From Cordylochernes scorpioides (lineage: Eukaryota > Arthropoda > Arachnida > Pseudoscorpiones > Chernetidae): a DNA stretch of 64,000 nt. A program made the translations under genes and the position numbers. Location: assembly GCA_030710605.1 (NCBI GenBank), contig CP092880.1, forward strand, positions 662,862-726,861. The letters run 5' to 3'. Numbering within the stretch: position 1 is the first letter of the stretch; each line of letters starts with the position of its first letter. Positions 12,001 to 23,650 of this stretch are shown here, one piece after another. The notes under the pieces were generated by a model that was not told the DNA's origin, did no database searches, and worked only from the letters and a program-made list of their open reading frames with translations.

Positions 12001-15000
12001 GTGTATATTGGTTATCTCGTGTGTCTTCAATAAAGGTCACTGTAATATCTTTCAGAGTTCTTGTCTGAATCCCGATATACATGCTAAAAGGTACAACTTC
12101 CTTAAGTTTTGTCCATGAGTGTATATTGGTTATCTCGTGTGTCTTCAATAAAGGTCACTGTAATATCTTTCAGAGTTATTGTCTGAATCCCGATATACAT
12201 GCTAAAAGGTACAACTTCCTTAAGTTTTGTCCATGAGTGTATATTGGTTATCTCGTGTGTCTTCAATAAAGGTCACTGTAATTTCTTTCAGAGTTATTGT
12301 CTGAATCCAGATATACATGCTGAAAGGTACAACTTCCTTAAGTTTTGTCCATGAGTGTATATTGGTTATCTCGTGTGTCTTCAATAAAGGTCACTGTAAT
12401 TTCTTTCAGAGTTATTATCTGAATCCCGATATACATGCTAAAAGGTACAACTTCTTTAAGTTTTGTCCATGAGTGTATATTGGTTATCTCGTGTGTCTTC
12501 AATAAAGGTCACTGTAATATCTTTCAGAGTTAATGTCTGAATCCCGATATACATGCTAAAAGGTACAACTTCCTTAAGTTTTGTCCATGAGTGTATATTG
12601 GGTATCTCGTGTGTCTTCAATAAAGGTCACTGTAATATCTTTCAGAGTTATTGTCTGAATCCCGATATACATGCTGAAAGGTACAACTTCCTTAAGTTTT
12701 GTCCATGAGTGTATATTGGGTATCTCGTGTGTCTTCAATAAAGGTCACTGTAATATCTTTCAGAGTTCTTGTCTGAATCCCGATATACATGCTAAAAGGT
12801 ACAACTTCCTTAAGTTTTGTCCATGAGTGTATATTGGTTATCTCGTGTGTCTTCAATAAAGGTCACTGTAATATCTTTCAGAGTTCTTGTCTGAATCCCG
12901 ATATACATGCTAAAAGGTACAACTTCCTTAAGTTTTGTCCATGAGTGTATATTGGTTATCTCGTGTGTCTTCAATAAAGGTCACTGTAATATCTTTCAGA
13001 GTTCTTGTCTGAATCCCGATATACATGCTAAAAGGTACAACTTCCTTAAGTTTTGTCCATGAGTGTATATTGGTTATCTCGTGTGTCTTCAATAAAGGTC
13101 AATGTAATATCTTTCAGAGTTCTTGTCTGAATCCCGATATACATGCTAAAAGGTACAACTTCCTTAAGTTTTGTCCATGAGTGTATATTGGTTATCTCGT
13201 GTGTCTTCAATAAAGGTCACTGTAATATCTTTCAGAGTTCTTGTCTGAATCCCGATATACATGCTAAAAGGTACAACTTCCTTAAGTTTTGTCCATGAGT
13301 GTATATTGGTTATCTCGTGTGTCTTCAATAAAGGTCACTGTAATATCTTTCAGAGTTCTTGTCTGAATCCCGATATACATGCTAAAAGGTACAACTTCCT
13401 TAAGTTTTGTCCATGAGTGTATATTGGTTATCTCGTGTGTCTTCAATAAAGGTCACTGTAATATCTTTCAGAGTTCTTGTCTGAATCCCGATATACATGC
13501 TAAAAGGTACAACTTCCTTAAGTTTTGTCCATGAGTGTATATTGGTTATCTCGTGTGTCTTCAATAAAGGTCACTGTAATATCTTTCAGAGTTCTTGTCT
13601 GAATCCCGATATACATGCTAAAAGGTACAACTTCCTTAAGTTTTGTCCATGAGTGTATATTGGTTATCTCGTGTGTCTTCAATAAAGGTCACTGTAATAT
13701 CTTTCAGAGTTCTTGTCTGAATCCCGATATACATGCTAAAAGGTACAACTTCCTTAAGTTTTGTCCATGAGTGTATATTGGTTATCTCGTGTGTCTTCAA
13801 TAAAGGTCACTGTAATATCTTTCAGAGTTCTTGTCTGAATCCCGATATACATGCTAAAAGGTACAACTTCCTTAAGTTTTGTCCATGAGTGTATATTGGT
13901 TATCTCGTGTGTCTTCAATAAAGGTCACTGTAATATCTTTCAGAGTTCTTGTCTGAATCCCGATATACATGCTAAAAGGTACAACTTCCTTAAGTTTTGT
14001 CCATGAGTGTATATTGGTTATCTCGTGTGTCTTCAATAAAGGTCACTGTAATATCTTTCAGAGTTATTATCTGAATCCCGATATACATGCTAAAAGGTAC
14101 AACTTCCTTAAGTTTTGTCAATGAGTGTATATTGGTTATCTCGTGTGTCTTCAATAAAGGTCACTGTAATATCTTTCAGAGTTCTTGTCTGAATCCCGAT
14201 ATACATGCTAAAAGGTACAACTTCCTTAAGTTTTGTCCATGAGTGTATATTGGTTATCTCGTGTGTCTTCAATAAAGGTCACTGTAATATCTTTCAGAGT
14301 TATTATCTGAATCCCGATATACATGCTGAAAGGTACAACTTCCTTAAGTTTTGTCAATGAGTGTATATTGGTTATCTCGTGTGTCTTCAATAAAGGTCAC
14401 TGTAATATCTTTCAGAGTTCTTGTCTGAATCCCGATATACATGCTAAAAGGTACAACTTCCTTAAGTTTTGTCCATGAGTGTATATTGGTTATCTCGTGT
14501 GTCTTCAATAAAGGTCACTGTAATATCTTTCAGAGTTATTATCTGAATCCCGATATACATGCTGAAAGGTACAACTTCCTTAAGTTTTGTCAATGAGTGT
14601 ATATTGGTTATCTCGTGTGTCTTCAATAAAGGTCACTGTAATATCTTTCAGAGTTCTTGTCTGAATCCCGATATACATGCTAAAAGGTACAACTTCCTTA
14701 AGTTTTGTCCATGAGTGTATATTGGTTATCTCGTGTGTCTTCAATAAAGGTCACTGTAATATCTTTCAGAGTTATTATCTGAATCCCGATATACATGCTG
14801 AAAGGTACAACTTCCTTAAGTGTTGTCCATGAGTGTATATTGGTTATCTCGTGTGTCTTCAATAAAGGTCACTGTAATTTCTTTCAGAGTTATTGTCTGA
14901 ATCCCGATATACATGCTAAAAGGTACAACTTCCTTAAGTTTTGTCCATGAGTGTATATTGGTTATCTCGTGTGTCTTCAATAAAGGTCACTGTAATTTCT

Positions 15001-18000
15001 TTCAGAGTTATTGTCTGAATCCAGATATACATGCTAAAAGGTACAACTTCCTTAAGTTTTGTCCATGAGTGTATATTGGTTATCTCGTGTGTCTTCAATA
15101 AAGGTCACTGTAATATCTTTCAGAGTTATTATCTGAATCCCGATATACATGCTGAAAGGTACAACTTCCTTAAGTGTTGTCCATGAGTGTATATTGGTTA
15201 TCTCGTGTGTCTTCAATAAAGGTCACTGTAATTTCTTTCAGAGTTATTGTCTGAATCCCGATATACATGCTAAAAGGTACAACTTCCTTAAGTTTTGTCC
15301 ATGAGTGTATATTGGTTATCTCGTGTGTCTTCAATAAAGGTCACTGTAATTTCTTTCAGAGTTATTGTCTGAATCCCGATATACATGCTAAAAGGTACAA
15401 CTTCCTTAAGTTTTGTCCATGAGTGTATATTGGTTATCTCGTGTGTCTTCAATAAAGGTCACTGTAATTTCTTTCAGAGTTATTGTCTGAATCCAGATAT
15501 ACATGCTGAAAGGTACAACTTCCTTAAGTTTTGTCCATGAGTGTATATTGGTTATCTCGTGTGTCTTCAATAAAGGTCACTGTAATTTCTTTCAGAGTTA
15601 TTATCTGAATCCCGATATACATGCTGAAAGGTACAACTTCCTTAAGTTTTGTCCATGAGTGTATATTGGTTATCTCGTGTGTCTTCAATAAAGGTCACTG
15701 TAATATCTTTCAGAGTTATTATCTGAATCCCGATATACATGCTGAAAGGTACAACTTCCTTAAGTGTTGTCCATGAGTGTATATTGGTTATCTCGTGTGT
15801 CTTCAATAAAGGTCACTGTAATTTCTTTCAGAGTTATTGTCTGAATCCCGATATACATGCTAAAAGGTACAACTTCCTTAAGTTTTGTCCATGAGTGTAT
15901 ATTGGTTATCTCGTGTGTCTTCAATAAAGGTCACTGTAATTTCTTTCAGAGTTATTGTCTGAATCCCGATATACATGCTAAAAGGTACAACTTCCTTAAG
16001 TTTTGTCCATGAGTGTATATTGGTTATCTCGTGTGTCTTCAATAAAGGTCACTGTAATTTCTTTCAGAGTTATTGTCTGAATCCCGATATACATGCTAAA
16101 AGGTACAACTTCCTTAAGTTTTGTCCATGAGTGTATATTGGTTATCTCGTGTGTCTTCAATAAAGGTCACTGTAATATCTTTCAGAGTTCTTGTCTGAAT
16201 CCCGATATACATGCTAAAAGGTACAACTTCCTTAAGTTTTGTCCATGAGTGTATATTGGTTATCTCGTGTGTCTTCAATAAAGGTCACTGTAATATCTTT
16301 CAGAGTTCTTGTCTGAATCCCGATATACATGCTAAAAGGTACAACTTCCTTAAGTTTTGTCCATGAGTGTATATTGGTTATCTCGTGTGTCTTCAATAAA
16401 GGTCACTGTAATATCTTTCAGAGTTCTTGTCTGAATCCCGATATACATGCTAAAAGGTACAACTTCCTTAAGTTTTGTCCATGAGTGTATATTGGTTATC
16501 TCGTGTGTCTTCAATAAAGGTCACTGTAATATCTTTCAGAGTTCTTGTCTGAATCCCGATATACATGCTAAAAGGTACAACTTCCTTAAGTTTTGTCCAT
16601 GAGTGTATATTGGTTATCTCGTGTGTCTTCAATAAAGGTCACTGTAATATCTTTCAGAGTTATTGTCTGAATCCCGATATACATGCTAAAAGGTACAACT
16701 TCCTTAAGTTTTGTCCATGAGTGTATATTGGTTATCTCGTGTGTCTTCAATAAAGGTCACTGTAATATCTTTCAGAGTTCTTGTCTGAATCCCGATATAC
16801 ATGCTAAAAGGTACAACTTCCTTAAGTTTTGTCCATGAGTGTATATTGGTTATCTCGTGTGTCTTCAATAAAGGTCACTGTAATATCTTTCAGAGTTATT
16901 GTCTGAATCCCGATATACATGCTAAAAGGTACAACTTCCTTAAGTTTTGTCCATGAGTGTATATTGGTTATCTCGTGTGTCTTCAATAAAGGTCACTGTA
17001 ATATCTTTCAGAGTTATTGTCTGAATCCCGATATACATGCTAAAAGGTACAACTTCCTTAAGTTTTGTCCATGAGTGTATATTGGTTATCTCGTGTCTTC
17101 AATAAAGGTCACTGTAATATCTTTCAGAGTTATTGTCTGAATCCCGATATACATGCTAAAAGGTACAACTTCCTTAAGTTTTGTCCATGAGTGTATATTG
17201 GTTATCTCGTGTGTCTTCAATAAAGGTCACTGTAATATCTTTCAGAGTTCTTGTCTGAATCCCGATATACATGCTAAAAGGTACAACTTCCTTAAGTTTT
17301 GTCCATGAGTGTATATTGGTTATCTCGTGTGTCTTCAATAAAGGTCACTGTAATATCCTTCAGAGTTATTGTTTGAATCCCGATATACATGCTAAAAGGT
17401 ACAACTTCCTTAAGTTTTGTCCATGAGTGTATATTGGGTATCTCGTGTGTTTTCAATAAAGGTCACTGTAATATCTTTCAGAGTTATTGTCTGAATCCCG
17501 ATATACATGCTAAAAGGTACAACTTCCTTAAGTTTTGTCCATGAGTGTATATTGGTTATCTCGTGTGTCTTCAATAAAGGTCACTGTAATATCTTTCAGA
17601 GTTATTGTCTGAATCCCGATATATATGATAAAAGGTACAACTTCCTTAAGTTTTGTCCATGAGTGTATATTGGTTATCTCGTGTGTCTTCAATAAAGGTC
17701 ACTGTAATATCTTTCAGAGTTATTGTCTGAATCCCGATATACATGCTAAAAGGTACAACTTCCTTAAGTTTTGTCCATGAGTGTATATTGGTTATCTCGT
17801 GTGTCTTCAATAAAGGTCACTGTAATATCTTTCAGAGTTATTGTCTGAATCCCGATATACATGCTAAAAGGTACAACTTCCTTAAGTTTTGTCCATGAGT
17901 GTATATTGGGTATCTCGTGTGTTTTCAATAAAGGTCACTGTAATATCTTTCAGAGTTATTGTCTGAATCCCGATATACATTCTAAAAGGTACAACTTCCT

Positions 18001-18875
18001 TAAGTTTTGTCCATGAGTGTATATTGGTTATCTCGTGTGTCTTCAATAAAGGTCACTGTAATTTCTTTCAGAGTTATTGTCTGAATCCCGATATACATGC
18101 TAAAAGGTACAACTTCCTTAAGTTTTGTCCATGAGTGTATATTGGTTATCTCGTGTGTTTTCAATAAAGGTCACTGTAATTTCTTTCAGAGTTATTGTCT
18201 GAATCCCGATATACATGCTAAAAGGTACAACTTCCTTAAGTTTTGTCCATGAGTGTATATTGGGTATCTCGTGTGTTTTCAATAAAGGTCACTGTAATAT
18301 CTTTCAGAGTTATTGTCTGAATCCCGATATACATTCTAAAAGGTACAACTTCCTTAAGTTTTGTCCATGAGTGTATATTGGTTATCTCGTGTGTCTTCAA
18401 TAAAGGTCACTGTAATATCTTTCAGAGTTATTGTCTGAATCCCGATATACATGCTAAAAGGTACAACTTCCTTAAGTTTTGTCCATGAGTGTATATTGGG
18501 TATCTCGTGTGTTTTCAATAAAGGTCACTGTAATATCTTTCAGAGTTATTGTCTGAATCCCGATATACATGCTAAAAGGTACAACTTCCTTAAGTTTTGT
18601 CCATGAGTGTATATTGGTTATCTCGTGTGTCTTCAATAAAGGTCACTGTAATATCTTTCAGAGTTATTGTCTGAATCCCGATATACATGCTAAAAGGTAC
18701 AACTTCCTTAAGTTTTGTCCATGAGTGTATATTGGGTATCTCGTGTGTTTTCAATAAAGGTCACTGTAATATCTTTCAGAGTTATTGTCTGAATCCCGAT
18801 ATACATGCTAAAAGGTACAACTTCCTTAAGTTTTGTCCATGAGTGTATATTGGGTATCTCGTGTGTTTTCAATAA
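3070..18875 (-). mobile_element. Giant 118-bp satellite-bearing inverted-repeat element E2 (15.8 kb)
   Basis: Opens at TA (3,070-3,071) with CTCATGGACAAAACTTATGG, then the unique end module (TCTTTGATGTCGCCAGTCAT, AAAGAAGGCAATGG, GTTCACACTTGG). It passes at 3,163 into the 118-bp array that fills the rest. The opposite end is not a clean terminus: repetition stops at 18,875 within AATAA of a monomer, about 25 bp past a potential inverted-repeat end (TTTTGTCCATGAGTGTATA). So the right end is truncated or was created by recombination. No transposase gene. Small copies (E6, E7) share the architecture with only 6 and 3 monomers, which shows the array expands inside the element. Confidence 0.75.
3163..18875 (+). 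repeat. 118-bp satellite array, about 133 head-to-tail monomers
   Basis: Monomer landmarks in order: TCACTGTAATATCTTTCAGA, TCTGAATCCCGATATACATG, GGTACAACTTCC, TTAAGTTTTGTCCATGAG, TATTGGTTATCTCGTGTGTC, TTCAATAAAGG. The period is 118 bp almost throughout; one monomer near 17,090 lacks 2 bp. Variants (TTGTCTG versus TTATCTG, CTTGTCTG, GCTGAAAGG, AATTTCTTTC, GGGTATC, AAGTGTTGTCC) recur in the same order, giving higher-order blocks. Every monomer contains a copy of the element's terminal inverted-repeat sequence and an AATAAA hexamer on the plus strand. No long ORF crosses the array. No function is implied by sequence alone. Confidence 0.97.
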
Positions 18876-19135
18876 GAATCGTGTTTCCACAATAAGAAGT
18901 CCAGTGTTAATATGGCGTCCGTGTACGCAGAAGATACGGCGGTGGTGCCGTGCGCAGAACTACCCCCCATCATCATCGTGAATGATGACCCCCCCCCCCC
19001 CCTCCCATGTAACCTCTCCCCGGACATCCCGAGCGACATCCACTAAATCCTCATTAAACTTTTACCCAATTCAATTTGAGATCAGGTTAATCCGATTTCC
19101 CGTCACACCGAGTGTTATTGAGTTACAGCAATCTA
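18876..19135. other. Unique sequence with C-homopolymer
   Basis: Moderately GC-rich sequence with an interrupted run of C at about 18,989-19,003; no recognised gene or element. Confidence 0.4.
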
Positions 19136-19137
19136 AT

Positions 19138-19470
19138 TACATATCTACATACCTACCTACCTACATACATACCTGCATAGATACATACCTACATAAATAC
19201 ATACCTACATACAAACATACATACCTGCATATATACATAACTGCCTATTTAAAACATGGCCAAGTCACTATATATAAATACTGGATAGGAAAATATGATT
19301 GTACCTCCTTCACCACTAATAAATTCAGTGTAATTTTTAAAGAGTGAATAAAGTTTTGTTGTTGTATATGCATGCCTACATAAATCCATACCTGGCTACC
19401 TATATTCGTAAACCTACCTATATGCACATACCTAGATGCAATCCTACATAAATACATACCTACCATTTAT
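19138..19470. repeat. TACATACC-type microsatellite patches
   Basis: Two patches, 19,138-19,232 and about 19,368-19,465, of imperfect CATA/CCTA tetranucleotide repeats separated by about 130 bp of non-repetitive AT-rich sequence. The ORFs across it are simply the repeat read as YIPTYI. Confidence 0.8.
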
Positions 19471-19830
19471 ATACATTGCATATGCCTTATATCGAGCAAT
19501 TTTTAGGAATACTTCATCTGAAAATGCTCCACCGTGAAAGTGTGACTTATCCCTCCCTTTAAATTCCCCATCAACTCCAATTAAACCACCAATCTAAACA
19601 GAACACGTAATTGTGAATTAACAAATTCCTGAATGTGACGGAACAGAAGAAGACTCGGTGCGTGGGTGGAATTTAAAACGGATATTTTCCGTGTTCCGGG
19701 GGATTATAGAGGGCGCGCAGATTATCCAATTGGAGGAGCAGCCCCACGTGCCGAGCGGGATTCTAGACGTGCCGTGGGAGCAAAGTCCCGCCGCGCCCGC
19801 GGCCATATGGAATATGCACACCGAGTAGGA
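19471..19830. other. Non-repetitive stretch ending in a GC-rich patch
   Basis: The last 130 bases before the minisatellite are GC-rich (GCCGCGCCCGCGGCC) with frames open on both strands, but neither resembles a known protein. Possibly an exon or CpG-rich segment; undecided. Confidence 0.3.
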
Positions 19831-21595
19831 AGACCTACCACGACCTGAGGACCTACCACGACCTGAGAAGGACCTACCACGACCTGAGGAGGACCTACCA
19901 CGACCTGAGGAGGAGGACCTATCACGACCTGAGGAGGACCTACCACGACCTGAGAAGAACCTACCACGACCTGAGGACCTACCACGCCCTGAAGACCTAC
20001 CACGACCTGAGAAGGACCTACCACGACCTGAGAAGGACCTATCACGTCCTGAGAAGGACCTACCACGACCTGAGAAGGACCTACCACGACCTGAGGAGGA
20101 CCTACCACGACCTGAGGAGGAGGACCTATCACGACCTGAGGAGGACCTACCACGACCTGAGAAGAACCTACCACGACCTGAGGACCTACCACGCCCTGAA
20201 GACCTACCACGACCTGAGAAGGACCTACCACGACCTGAGAAGGACCTATCACGTCCTGAGGACCTACCACGACCTGAGAAGGAACTACATGACTTGAGGA
20301 CCTACCACGAACTGAGGACCTACTACGACCTGAAGAGGAGGACCTACCAGGACCTGAGGAGGACCTACCAGGACCTGAGAACCTACCACGACCTGAGGAG
20401 GACCTACCAGGGCCTGAGGACCTACCACGACCTGAGAAGGAACTACATGACTTGAGGACCTACCACGAACTGAGGACCTACTACGACCTGAAGAGGAGGA
20501 CCTACCACGACCTGAAGACCTACCACGACCTGAGAAGGACCTATCACGTCCTGAGGACCTACCACGCCCTGAAGACCTACCACGACCTGAGAAGGACCTA
20601 CCACGACCTGAGAAGAACCTACCACGACCTGAGGACCTACCACGCCCTGAAGACCTACCACGACCTGAGAAGGACCTACCACGACCTGAGAAGGAACTAC
20701 ATGACTTGAGGACCTACCACGAACTGAGGACCTACTACGACCTGAAGAGGAGGACCTACCAGGACCTGAGGAGGACCTACCAGGACCTGAGAACCTACCA
20801 CGACCTGAGGAGGACCTACCAGGGCCTGAGGACCTACCACGACCTGAGAAGGACCTACCACGACCTGAGAAGGACCTATCACGTCCTGAGGACCTACCAC
20901 GACCTGAGAAGGAACTACATGACTTGAGGACCTACCACGAACTGAGGACCTACTACGACCTGAAGAGGAGGACCTACCAGGACCTGAGGAGGACCTACCA
21001 GGACCTGAGAACCTACCACGACCTGAGGAGGACCTACCAGGGCCTGAGGACCTACCACGACCTGAGAAGGAACTACATGACTTGAGGACCTACCACGAAC
21101 TGAGGACCTACTACGACCTGAAGAGGAGGACCTACCACGACCTGAAGACCTACCACGACCTGAGAAGGACCTATCACGTCCTGAGGACCTACCACGACCT
21201 GAAGACCTACCACGACCTGAGAAGGACCTACCACGACCTGAGAAGGACCTATCACGTCCTGAGGACCTACCACGACCTGAGAAGGAACTACATGACTTGA
21301 GGACCTACCACGAACTGAGGACCTACTACGACCTGAAGAGGAGGACCTACCAGGACCTGAGGAGGACCGACCAGGACCTGAGAACCTACCACGACCTGAG
21401 GAGGACCTACCAGGGCCTGAGGACCTACCACGACCTGAGAAGGAACTACATGACTTGAGGACCTACCACGAACTGAGGACCTACTACGACCTGAAGAGGA
21501 GGACCTACCAGGACCTGAGGACATACCACGACCTGAGGAGGACCTACCAGGGCCTGAGGACCTACCACGACCTGAGGACCTACCACGACCTGAGG
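19831..21595. repeat. 1.8-kb minisatellite of GACCTACCACGACCTGAG units
   Basis: Core units of 15-24 bp: GACCTACCACGACCTGAG with optional GAG or AAG spacers and variants CAGGACCTGAG, CACGTCCTGAG, CACGCCCTGAAG. A landmark GGAACTACATGACTTGAGG recurs at 20,281, 20,439, 20,693, 20,911, 21,069, 21,284 and 21,442. These define alternating higher-order blocks of 158 bp and about 215-254 bp. Because units are mostly multiples of three, both strands stay open (VVVGPSQ on minus, RTYHDL on plus) over up to 182 codons. These ORFs are probably repeat by-products. Confidence 0.92.
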
Positions 21596-21659
21596 ATCAA
21601 CCATCCTGTTATGTCACACAGATTTACTGCCCCAGGTTCCAACATCCCCCCTCACTGCC

Positions 21660-21720
21660 CGCCATGTTTTATTGACGCAATAGGCCGAATGGGCTGTTAA
21701 AATAAATAAAGACAAATTTG
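21660..21720 (+). mobile_element. Probable LINE 3' tail
   Basis: GGCCGAATGGGCTGTTAAAA followed by TAAATAAAG looks like the short hairpin plus A/T-rich simple tail that ends many non-LTR elements. Only the tail is seen; weak call. Confidence 0.3.
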
Positions 21721-21914
21721 AAAAATGTGGAAGTCCCATTTGGGTGAACTATGAGCGTCATTTCGAGTCCCGCAATAGACTCTTTCTATTTCTTTGTTCT
21801 TTTGTAAATTTAATTTTATTGTTTTCCTTGTCTTTTTACCTTCGACATAAAATGTCCCTGTACATTTATATTTTTCTCGGGACCGATATACATTACAGAC
21901 CGATATATATTTCG

Positions 21915-22135
21915 CTCTGTCATCCGAGAGGTGTTCTCCATCATCGGCCGGACCTGCAGTCCTGGATCTTTCCAGTTGGTCTCGAGGACCACGCCATCAC
22001 CATCTCCTCAGCGGCGAAGTACGCGATCTACGTATTCTTCGTAGATCACGAAATACGTGGTGTCGCTGGAGACCCACTGGTGATTCTCCACCAAACTCTG
22101 CAGCGCTGGCAGAGGCGCCATATTCATTGTACATA
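21915..22135 (+). pseudogene. Retrotransposon-like protein remnant, copy 1 (frameshifted)
   Basis: GC-rich coding-like block in AT-rich DNA. It reads VIREVFSII in one frame, then after a frameshift PDLQSWIFPVGLEDHAI, AAKYAIYVFF and HEIRGVAGDPLVILHQTLQR. A diverged homologue lies on the minus strand at 52,309-52,540 (PDLQSWIFGHDLEDNAL, LELRGVQEDPLL). Residue conservation despite nucleotide divergence says this was once a protein. The pattern A-K-x-x-IY...RG...DPL...L resembles the tail after the Cys/His cluster in some CR1/Crack/Nimb-type LINE ORF2 proteins; that is an inference, with no RT motif here. Confidence 0.45.
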
Positions 22136-22289
22136 GTTATACAGGTAACTATAGCTGCAGGGCTGACACTTTACCTCCCCCCTCCGTCTCTGTAATCTAG
22201 TATCACACTGAGGAACATCCAATTGTAGACCGAAATACAACTCCCAGACGGAATATTAAAAGTTAACAAGTTGCATACAAACTACTAAA

Positions 22290-22640
22290 ACCTGATACAA
22301 CGACAATGGTGCAAACAAGAAAAAAAAAATGGAAGACAACTCAGAAAAACAAGGGAAAAACAGACCATAACATAGCAATTAGACAAAAGAAATTCGTCAA
22401 AATTTAACAAAGAAAGTAAAAGGTTGCTGCACAGCAAAACTAGGAAAGAAAAAGCAGTAACACAGCAAGACAAGCAAATATATAATCACAATTCAACAAA
22501 GCAAGTAAAAAGTTTAAAAACAGCAAAATAAGAGGGGAAAATAGGCCACAAAGCATCAATATAAGGAAAAAAAATCTTCACAATTCAACAAAACAAGTAA
22601 AAAAGGCACAACAAAACAAGTAAAAATAGGGCATAGAATA
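22290..22640. repeat. A-rich degenerate repeat
   Basis: Purine/A-rich block in which CAATTCAACAAAACAAGTAAAA-like phrases recur irregularly (near 22,395, 22,490, 22,585). Non-coding. Confidence 0.5.
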
Positions 22641-22800
22641 GCGAAACCGCTGTGAGGGTTAACTACTGATGAGCCAGGCCCTCCCATTAATTTATCATTG
22701 CAGTAAGGGCAGTAGAAATTGTTTTATTTAAAAAAGAATCTTACGGCGTCAAGATAAGTTTCACTGTATTATAGCAGATGACGTGCTAATGTATTATATA
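22640..22800 (-). mobile_element. GCGCCATCT-type hairpin MITE, one arm plus loop
   Basis: Contains GCGAAACCGCTGTGAGGG, TACTGATGAGCCAGGCCCTC and TTGCAGTAAGGGCAGTAGAA, ending near GCAGATGACGTGC. This is the reverse of the arm at 1,618. It keeps the longer form of the loop also seen at 54,150 and 37,640. Confidence 0.6.
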
Positions 22801-22815
22801 AACATTGTATTAAGA

Positions 22816-23000
22816 GTCGGTGGACGAGTTGGTAACACCCTCGATTCCCGACAGTCATGAACCGGGGTCGAATCCCACTGGGACACTTTGTTTTAATATG
22901 TGGATAACCTTTACATATTATTCATTGTTGTAAATATCATAAACTAGGTTGCTCTTTTTGAGTGGTACCTAATAAAGGTATTATGGAACAAGATTTCTAG
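22816..23000 (+). mobile_element. SINE-A: tRNA-headed SINE
   Basis: The head resembles a tRNA gene: A-box-like TGGACGAGTTGG, then about 30 bp on a B-box-like GGGTCGAATCCC. The body contains ACTAGGTTGCTCTTTTTGAG and TGGTACCTAATAAAGG. A second full copy lies in reverse at 63,397-63,583 with the same head and body landmarks, so the limits are supported by comparison. A pol III-transcribed SINE needs a partner LINE for movement; which one is not evident. Source tRNA not identified. Confidence 0.75.
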
Positions 23001-23023
23001 TATCATTGTTGTTGTATATATAA

Positions 23024-23397
23024 TGTACTAGACGGGTGACCCGGGCTTCGCCCCGGGATTGACCCGTGTGCATATCTACCCGAGTGATATATATTTAGAT
23101 AAGATTTTTTTTTATAATTGTTTGTTATTAGCATTATCAATTTGTTTGCATCAGCATAATTTAATCTAATCTTTGATAGAGGGCGCTGTTCGTGAGCTAA
23201 GTAGAATAATTTGAATATATAGTTTTAATAATTGATTTATATTTTTTTTAAATAGCCTATCGTCTTCCCCGTTATTTTTTACCTATGTATGGAAATTTTG
23301 GTTTGAATTAGTGAACTACTGCGAATTTGTATACCGAGCATACAAACAAACAAACAAACATACAAACATTCATTTTTATATATATAGATATTGTAAT
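23024..23397 (+). mobile_element. RTE/LINE-like 3' end with CCCGGGCTTCGCCCCGGG motif
   Basis: Begins ACTAGACGGGTGACCCGGGC and ends with CATACAAACATTCATT and a TATATATAGATA tail. The same head and tail bracket 61,541-62,095. Such a GC hairpin head with an ACAAACATTCATTTTTATA tail is common in invertebrate RTE-type elements and their SINE partners (recalled family knowledge, not checked). No ORF remains. Confidence 0.5.
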
Positions 23398-23514
23398 GGG
23401 CCGCTTTGCCCCCATATCGACACATATATAAACATTGTAAGGTTTGAAAAATGTCACAAAAATGTAATATTTGTACTTGGATCAGGTGGAATCAGTGAGG
23501 AATAAGTCATCCCC

Positions 23515-23650
23515 TGATCGTTTAGCTAAAAGTTACTGATGGCTTGTACCATCTGTCGGAATAAATATCAACTAATAGTTGATTTTAATTATTCCAGAAA
23601 TACCGTACGTGGTTGCTAAATACCGTAGTTAGCTTTTCTTGATTAATTAA
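23515..23650 (+). repeat. Dispersed repeat R3 (GGCTTGTACCATCTGTCGGA)
   Basis: AAAGTTACTGATGGCTTGTA, CCATCTGTCGGAATAAATAT and ATTTTAATTATTCCAGAA recur at 57,565-57,655. Fragments with GATGGC...CCATCT cores recur at 24,870 and 58,830. Short non-coding family with an internal inverted GATGG/CCATC pairing. Confidence 0.55.

Noticed and set aside
3163..18875. Regular repeats considered as a CRISPR array
   Set aside because: Whole 118-bp monomers repeat with no unique spacers, no cas genes, and the context is eukaryotic.
19722..20270. 182-codon minus-strand ORF of VVVGPSQ repeats
   Set aside because: Produced by a minisatellite whose units are multiples of three; the complementary strand is equally open and no start context or domain supports a collagen- or silk-like gene.
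22640..22700. CTGATGAGCCA with upstream TGGCGAAAC in the hairpin-MITE loop, resembling a permuted (type II) hammerhead
   Set aside because: Stem II could pair (GCCA/TGGC) and GGTT follows, but only five bases separate the cleavage triplet from CTGATGA, so stem I cannot form; the 37,640 copy has GACA instead of GAAA. The conserved CTGATGAG is probably chance within a palindromic loop.
22816..22890. Possible tRNA gene at the SINE-A head
   Set aside because: A- and B-box-like segments exist but no cloverleaf with acceptor stem and anticodon arm could be drawn; a second copy with the same body shows it is a SINE.
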